Notes under the pieces: generated by a model | Seen by the model: the letters and a program-made list of their open reading frames with translations, nothing else | What the model was told of the DNA's origin: nothing | The model's database searches: none | Shown: one piece after another, positions 61,413 through 64,000 of the stretch | How positions within the stretch are numbered: the stretch's first letter is position 1 | How the letters are laid out: each line of letters starts with the position of its first letter | Source: Halovenus amylolytica | GTDB lineage: Archaea > Halobacteriota > Halobacteria > Halobacteriales > Haloarculaceae | DNA length: 64,000 nucleotides | Direction: 5' to 3' | Assembly (NCBI GenBank): GCA_004015825.1 | Contig: SAYS01000010.1 | Coordinates: forward strand, 62,001-126,000 | Position numbers and translations under genes: made by a program

Positions 61413-61901
61413 ATGGAACGTTACGAGCGCTCTGTGCGGGTTCGCGCCCCCTTCGAGGACGTCTGGGAGTTTCACTCGACCGAGGACGGACTCGTCGCAC
61501 TGACGCCGGACTGGATGCACCTGGAGATCGAAGACGTTCGGGGTCCCGACGGGGAGCAGGACCCGGACGTTCTCGAAACCGGCGCGATCATCCGTTCCTC
61601 CGTGCGACCGTTCGGTATCGGCCCGCGACAGAGCTGGGTTTCGGAGATCGTCGCACGCCAGCGCGAGGGTGGCTCCGCCTATTTTCGGGACGTGATGACT
61701 GACGGCCCCTTCGCCGAGTGGACACATACACACTCCTTCTATGCTGACGGCGAGGAGACGATTATCCGCGACAGTGTCGCGTACGAACTCCCCTTGGGGG
61801 CGGTCGGCCGTGCTGTCGGCCCCCTTGCAGTGGTTGGCTTCGAGCCAATGTTCCGATACCGCCATCGACGAACCAGAGAACTGCTCGAATCGGAGTCGTA
61901 G
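61413..61901 (+). CDS. SRPBCC-family (polyketide cyclase-like) protein
   Basis: A 162-residue START-like protein with MERYERSVRVRAPFEDVWEF at the start, the haloarchaeal SRPBCC signature (VxxPxxxVWxF), then RQSWVSEIVARQREGGSAYF and DGPFAEWTHTHSF. It likely binds a hydrophobic ligand; function unknown. Start 61413 is the family N-terminus. Confidence 0.85.
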   Translation: MERYERSVRVRAPFEDVWEFHSTEDGLVALTPDWMHLEIEDVRGPDGEQDPDVLETGAIIRSSVRPFGIGPRQSWVSEIVARQREGGSAYFRDVMTDGPFAEWTHTHSFYADGEETIIRDSVAYELPLGAVGRAVGPLAVVGFEPMFRYRHRRTRELLESES

Positions 61902-61957
61902 GAACGAGTTGTTTGCAACACACAAGATAAAAAAGCACCGACGGCGCATCCCTACAT

Positions 61958-62632
61958 ATGCCAAGAGACGAGTATCAGGACCACCTCAAATCGTTGCGCG
62001 AGGATGTGCTCTATATGAGCGAGATCGTCGTCGACCGCCTCCAGATGGGGCTCAATTCACTCGAACGGAAAGACGAGGAACTCGCTCGAGAGGTGATCGA
62101 CGGTGACCACGAGATCAACGAACTGTATCTCGATCTCGAACAGGACTGTATCGATCTGATCGCACTCCAACAGCCCGTCGCCGGTGATCTCCGATTCATC
62201 GCCGCCTCGTTCAAGATCATCACTGATCTCGAACGCATCGCCGATCTCGCGACCAATCTCGGTGAGTACACCCTGGATGCCAGACAGGACACGTTCCCCG
62301 ACGTCGACGTCCAGGAGATCGGTGCCGCCACCATCGAGATGATCGAGGAGTCGATGATCGCCTACGGCGACGAGGATACGGAGATGTGTTACAGGATCGC
62401 CGAGCGCGACGACGATATCGACGAGATGTGTGAGACTGCCTCCGAACTCGTCGCCCGTGACCTGATCGAACGTGAGGGGATCACCTCCGAAGAGCAGATC
62501 CAGGAGACGATGCAGGATGTCTACCGCCTGCTGTTGACGATCCGTGATCTCGAACGTGTCGGCGACCACGCCGTCAACATCGCCGCGCGAACGCTGTACA
62601 TGGTCGAGTCCGACGACGACCTCCTGTACTAG
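61958..62632 (+). CDS. phoU: Phosphate signalling protein PhoU
   Basis: A 224-residue all-helical PhoU with two three-helix repeats. The metal-binding E/DxxxD motifs are seen as LQPVAGDLRFIAAS-like, ADLATNLGEYTL and VGDHAVNIAARTLYM. It down-regulates phosphate transport. No pst genes are in the window, so it may be one of several haloarchaeal PhoU proteins. The TATA-like AAGATAAAAAAGC (61924-61936) lies about 25 bp upstream of ATG 61958. Confidence 0.9.
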   Translation: MPRDEYQDHLKSLREDVLYMSEIVVDRLQMGLNSLERKDEELAREVIDGDHEINELYLDLEQDCIDLIALQQPVAGDLRFIAASFKIITDLERIADLATNLGEYTLDARQDTFPDVDVQEIGAATIEMIEESMIAYGDEDTEMCYRIAERDDDIDEMCETASELVARDLIEREGITSEEQIQETMQDVYRLLLTIRDLERVGDHAVNIAARTLYMVESDDDLLY

Positions 62633-62679
62633 CCGGTAGATTCAAACAGACCCACCCGTTATTTTCTCAGAAGCTGTCT

Positions 62680-63441
62680 ATGCCTCTCGATCGCTTTCTG
62701 GACGTTCCAGACGGCCCACCCCGGTCGCTCGTCGTCGCGAACCGAACAGAGCCCGAACCGTTCCAGCGGATGCTCGAAAAGCTGTTTACCGATCAGGAGA
62801 TTACCGTCACGGAGTCTGTCGAAACCGAGTACGACGAGAACACGGTCCTGCTGGTGGAAGACGGGGCAGTGGTCGCCACCTCGCCCTTGCAGGCGCTCTC
62901 GGATGCGATTCTCATGGTCAACTCCGATCTGTTCAGCACCGGGACACGAACGCTCGACGCGACGACTGTCCCGGACGTGATCGACGGACTGACAGACGTC
63001 CCGTTCACACTCCGTGGGTATCCCGAATCCAACACGGAAAAGTTACTGTTGATCCTCATCTCCCGGCATATCGAGCGGCTGGCCTACGACGCGGGTGTTG
63101 GCCGGCTGCGGTCGTCGTTCCAGCGACTCTCCCGCATCGAAGACGAGAAGGGAACACGGGAGGTGTACGATACTGTTGCGGGGACAGACGTCGACGTACA
63201 CGTCTACGGCAGACCCGACTGGACGCCATCAGAGCAGTTCGACGTGACGATGCACGGCGGCTACAAGTGGGATTTCAGACACTCCTGGTTCGTGATCTAC
63301 AATCCGCCAGCGGAGCAGACGGACAGAAGTGGCGCGGCCCTGCTCGCCATCGAAACTGACGACGGTGTCTGGGACGGCTTCTGGACGTACGACCAGTCCA
63401 TCGTCGACGAGCTTACCGCGTATATCCGGAAGAATCTCTAG
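62680..63441 (+). CDS. DICT sensory-domain protein
   Basis: A 253-residue soluble protein. SLVVANRTEPEPFQRMLEKL, NTVLLVEDGAVVATSPLQAL and TKLLLILISRHIERLAYDAG-like stretches follow the DICT domain, a sensory domain usually fused to GGDEF or HTH modules in other prokaryotes and suspected to sense light or redox. Here it stands alone with a C-terminal domain VDVHVYGRPDWTPSEQFDVT. No partner is adjacent. PhoU lies upstream by 47 bp and could be co-transcribed. Confidence 0.82.
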   Translation: MPLDRFLDVPDGPPRSLVVANRTEPEPFQRMLEKLFTDQEITVTESVETEYDENTVLLVEDGAVVATSPLQALSDAILMVNSDLFSTGTRTLDATTVPDVIDGLTDVPFTLRGYPESNTEKLLLILISRHIERLAYDAGVGRLRSSFQRLSRIEDEKGTREVYDTVAGTDVDVHVYGRPDWTPSEQFDVTMHGGYKWDFRHSWFVIYNPPAEQTDRSGAALLAIETDDGVWDGFWTYDQSIVDELTAYIRKNL

Positions 63442-63504
63442 CCGCGAACTCTCTTCTCCCACTGCGATGTGGTTCGGCCACGAAAATAACCCCAACGACC
63501 ACTC

Positions 63505-64000
63505 TCAGGGGTGGGTGAAGTACGCGACGAGTCCCGTCTCCTCCGTTGGAAGCGAGTCGATACGGACGAAGCCGACACGCTCGAACTGCAGCAGATCGTC
63601 GGGGTCGTAGTCCAGAATCCCGGGCTCGGCGTAGCCCGAGATATCGCCGTCAATCGTCCGGAGTCGAACGTCGACGTTGTCGTCGCTGGGTACCCAGTGG
63701 ACGATATCGACACCCTCCTCACGGGTGACATCGAGATCGTCCCCCGTGTATTCGAACCCATCGTCGGTATGTCGGACACAGCCATAGCCTTTCAGCCAGA
63801 CACGCTCGCCGACGGGCGGCAGATCGCCCAGTTCGACGAGTACTCCCGTCTCGACGGGAATCTCCCGGCTGCCGCGATCCTCGTGATTCGGATGGACCGC
63901 CGGATGGCCGGCCTCGGGACCGTCGATCACTGATTTCTCCACTGCCCGCTCGTCGTCCCGAACCAGAAATGCCCGGTCGGTCTCCTCGTCGATCAGTTCG
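63505..64000 (-). CDS. gltX: Glutamate-tRNA ligase, C-terminal part (cut by window end)
   Basis: Only the last 164 residues are visible; the 5' end lies past the right edge. The visible part belongs to the archaeal/eukaryal-type GluRS beta-barrel anticodon domain: VWLKGYGCVRHTDDGFEYTG, GVDIVHWVPSDDNVDVRL and GYAEPGILDYDPDDLLQFER, then VGFVRIDSL. It charges tRNA-Glu (and, in archaea, tRNA-Gln before amidation). The catalytic domain with HIGH and KMSKS-like motifs is outside the window. Confidence 0.93.
   Translation of the reverse strand, partial: ELIDEETDRAFLVRDDERAVEKSVIDGPEAGHPAVHPNHEDRGSREIPVETGVLVELGDLPPVGERVWLKGYGCVRHTDDGFEYTGDDLDVTREEGVDIVHWVPSDDNVDVRLRTIDGDISGYAEPGILDYDPDDLLQFERVGFVRIDSLPTEETGLVAYFTHP

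Noticed and set aside
1..64000. tRNA, rRNA and CRISPR arrays
   Set aside because: Reading the intergenic gaps showed no cloverleaf-like sequence with a GGTTCGAATCC-type T arm and no regularly spaced repeats.

Overview
The window is haloarchaeal (class Halobacteria) chromosomal DNA. The proteins are strongly acidic (Asp/Glu rich) and coding GC is high. Exported proteins carry Tat lipoprotein signals, and many genes are haloarchaeal lineage types: Bat/HTH-10 and TrmB regulators, HalOD1, DUF5518, DUF371, archaeal RfcS, archaeal-type aconitase, class I DhnA-type aldolase and B12-dependent ribonucleotide reductase. Genus cannot be fixed from sequence alone. I found no rRNA, tRNA, CRISPR array, transposase gene or replication origin.

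Layout. 1-5.3 kb: a cut-off gene, a zinc ribbon, then an alcohol dehydrogenase divergent from an amidohydrolase/DUF59 pair. This gene set resembles the accessory genes of bacterial propane monooxygenase operons, but no monooxygenase is present. An FMN split-barrel protein and a Cys-rich Bat-type regulator follow. 5.3-12.7 kb: rhomboid protease, DUF371, HD phosphohydrolase, peroxiredoxin, TatA, MsrB, a disulfide reductase, an NAD(P)HX epimerase domain and a beta-propeller lipoprotein, with an oxidative-stress flavour. 12.8-24.6 kb: MFS carrier, a 700-residue Tat lipoprotein, aldo/keto reductase plus dipeptide epimerase, methyltransferase, TrmB regulator, PAS kinase, an AglJ-like glycosyltransferase and a second aldo/keto reductase. 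24.9-29.2 kb: two divergent ABC systems. 29.3-32.5 kb: a HicBA toxin-antitoxin pair, a small Cys protein and aconitase. 32.6-41.7 kb: dUTPase, HalOD1 protein, HtpX, NYN nuclease, ThiE-ThiM, superoxide dismutase, photolyase, a PAS-GAF kinase and MoaB.

41.7-51.7 kb is the most unusual part. Three inteins lie within about 7.5 kb of each other: a 183-residue mini-intein beside the Walker B box of RfcS, and 464- and 372-residue LAGLIDADG inteins in the class II ribonucleotide reductase. The second NrdJ intein sits immediately before the predicted thiyl-radical cysteine.

51.8-64 kb: two tandem paralogous 63-residue membrane proteins, an SLC13-type carrier, 3-hydroxyacyl-CoA dehydrogenase, a DUF5518 protein, fructose-bisphosphate aldolase, a CARDB-like secreted protein, a MaoC hydratase divergent from a CitE-like lyase, glutamate dehydrogenase, UspA, SRPBCC, PhoU and DICT-domain proteins, and the 3' end of glutamyl-tRNA synthetase.

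Non-coding structure: a family of about 75-80 bp palindromic elements (three copies, each upstream of htpX, the aldolase or the CitE gene) whose inner stems differ in sequence but still pair; a nested-inverted-repeat element of 154 bp next to the third copy; a 111 bp element with perfect 15 bp terminal inverted repeats at 3925-4035; a cluster of three hairpins after aconitase; and duplicated motifs in two divergent promoter regions.
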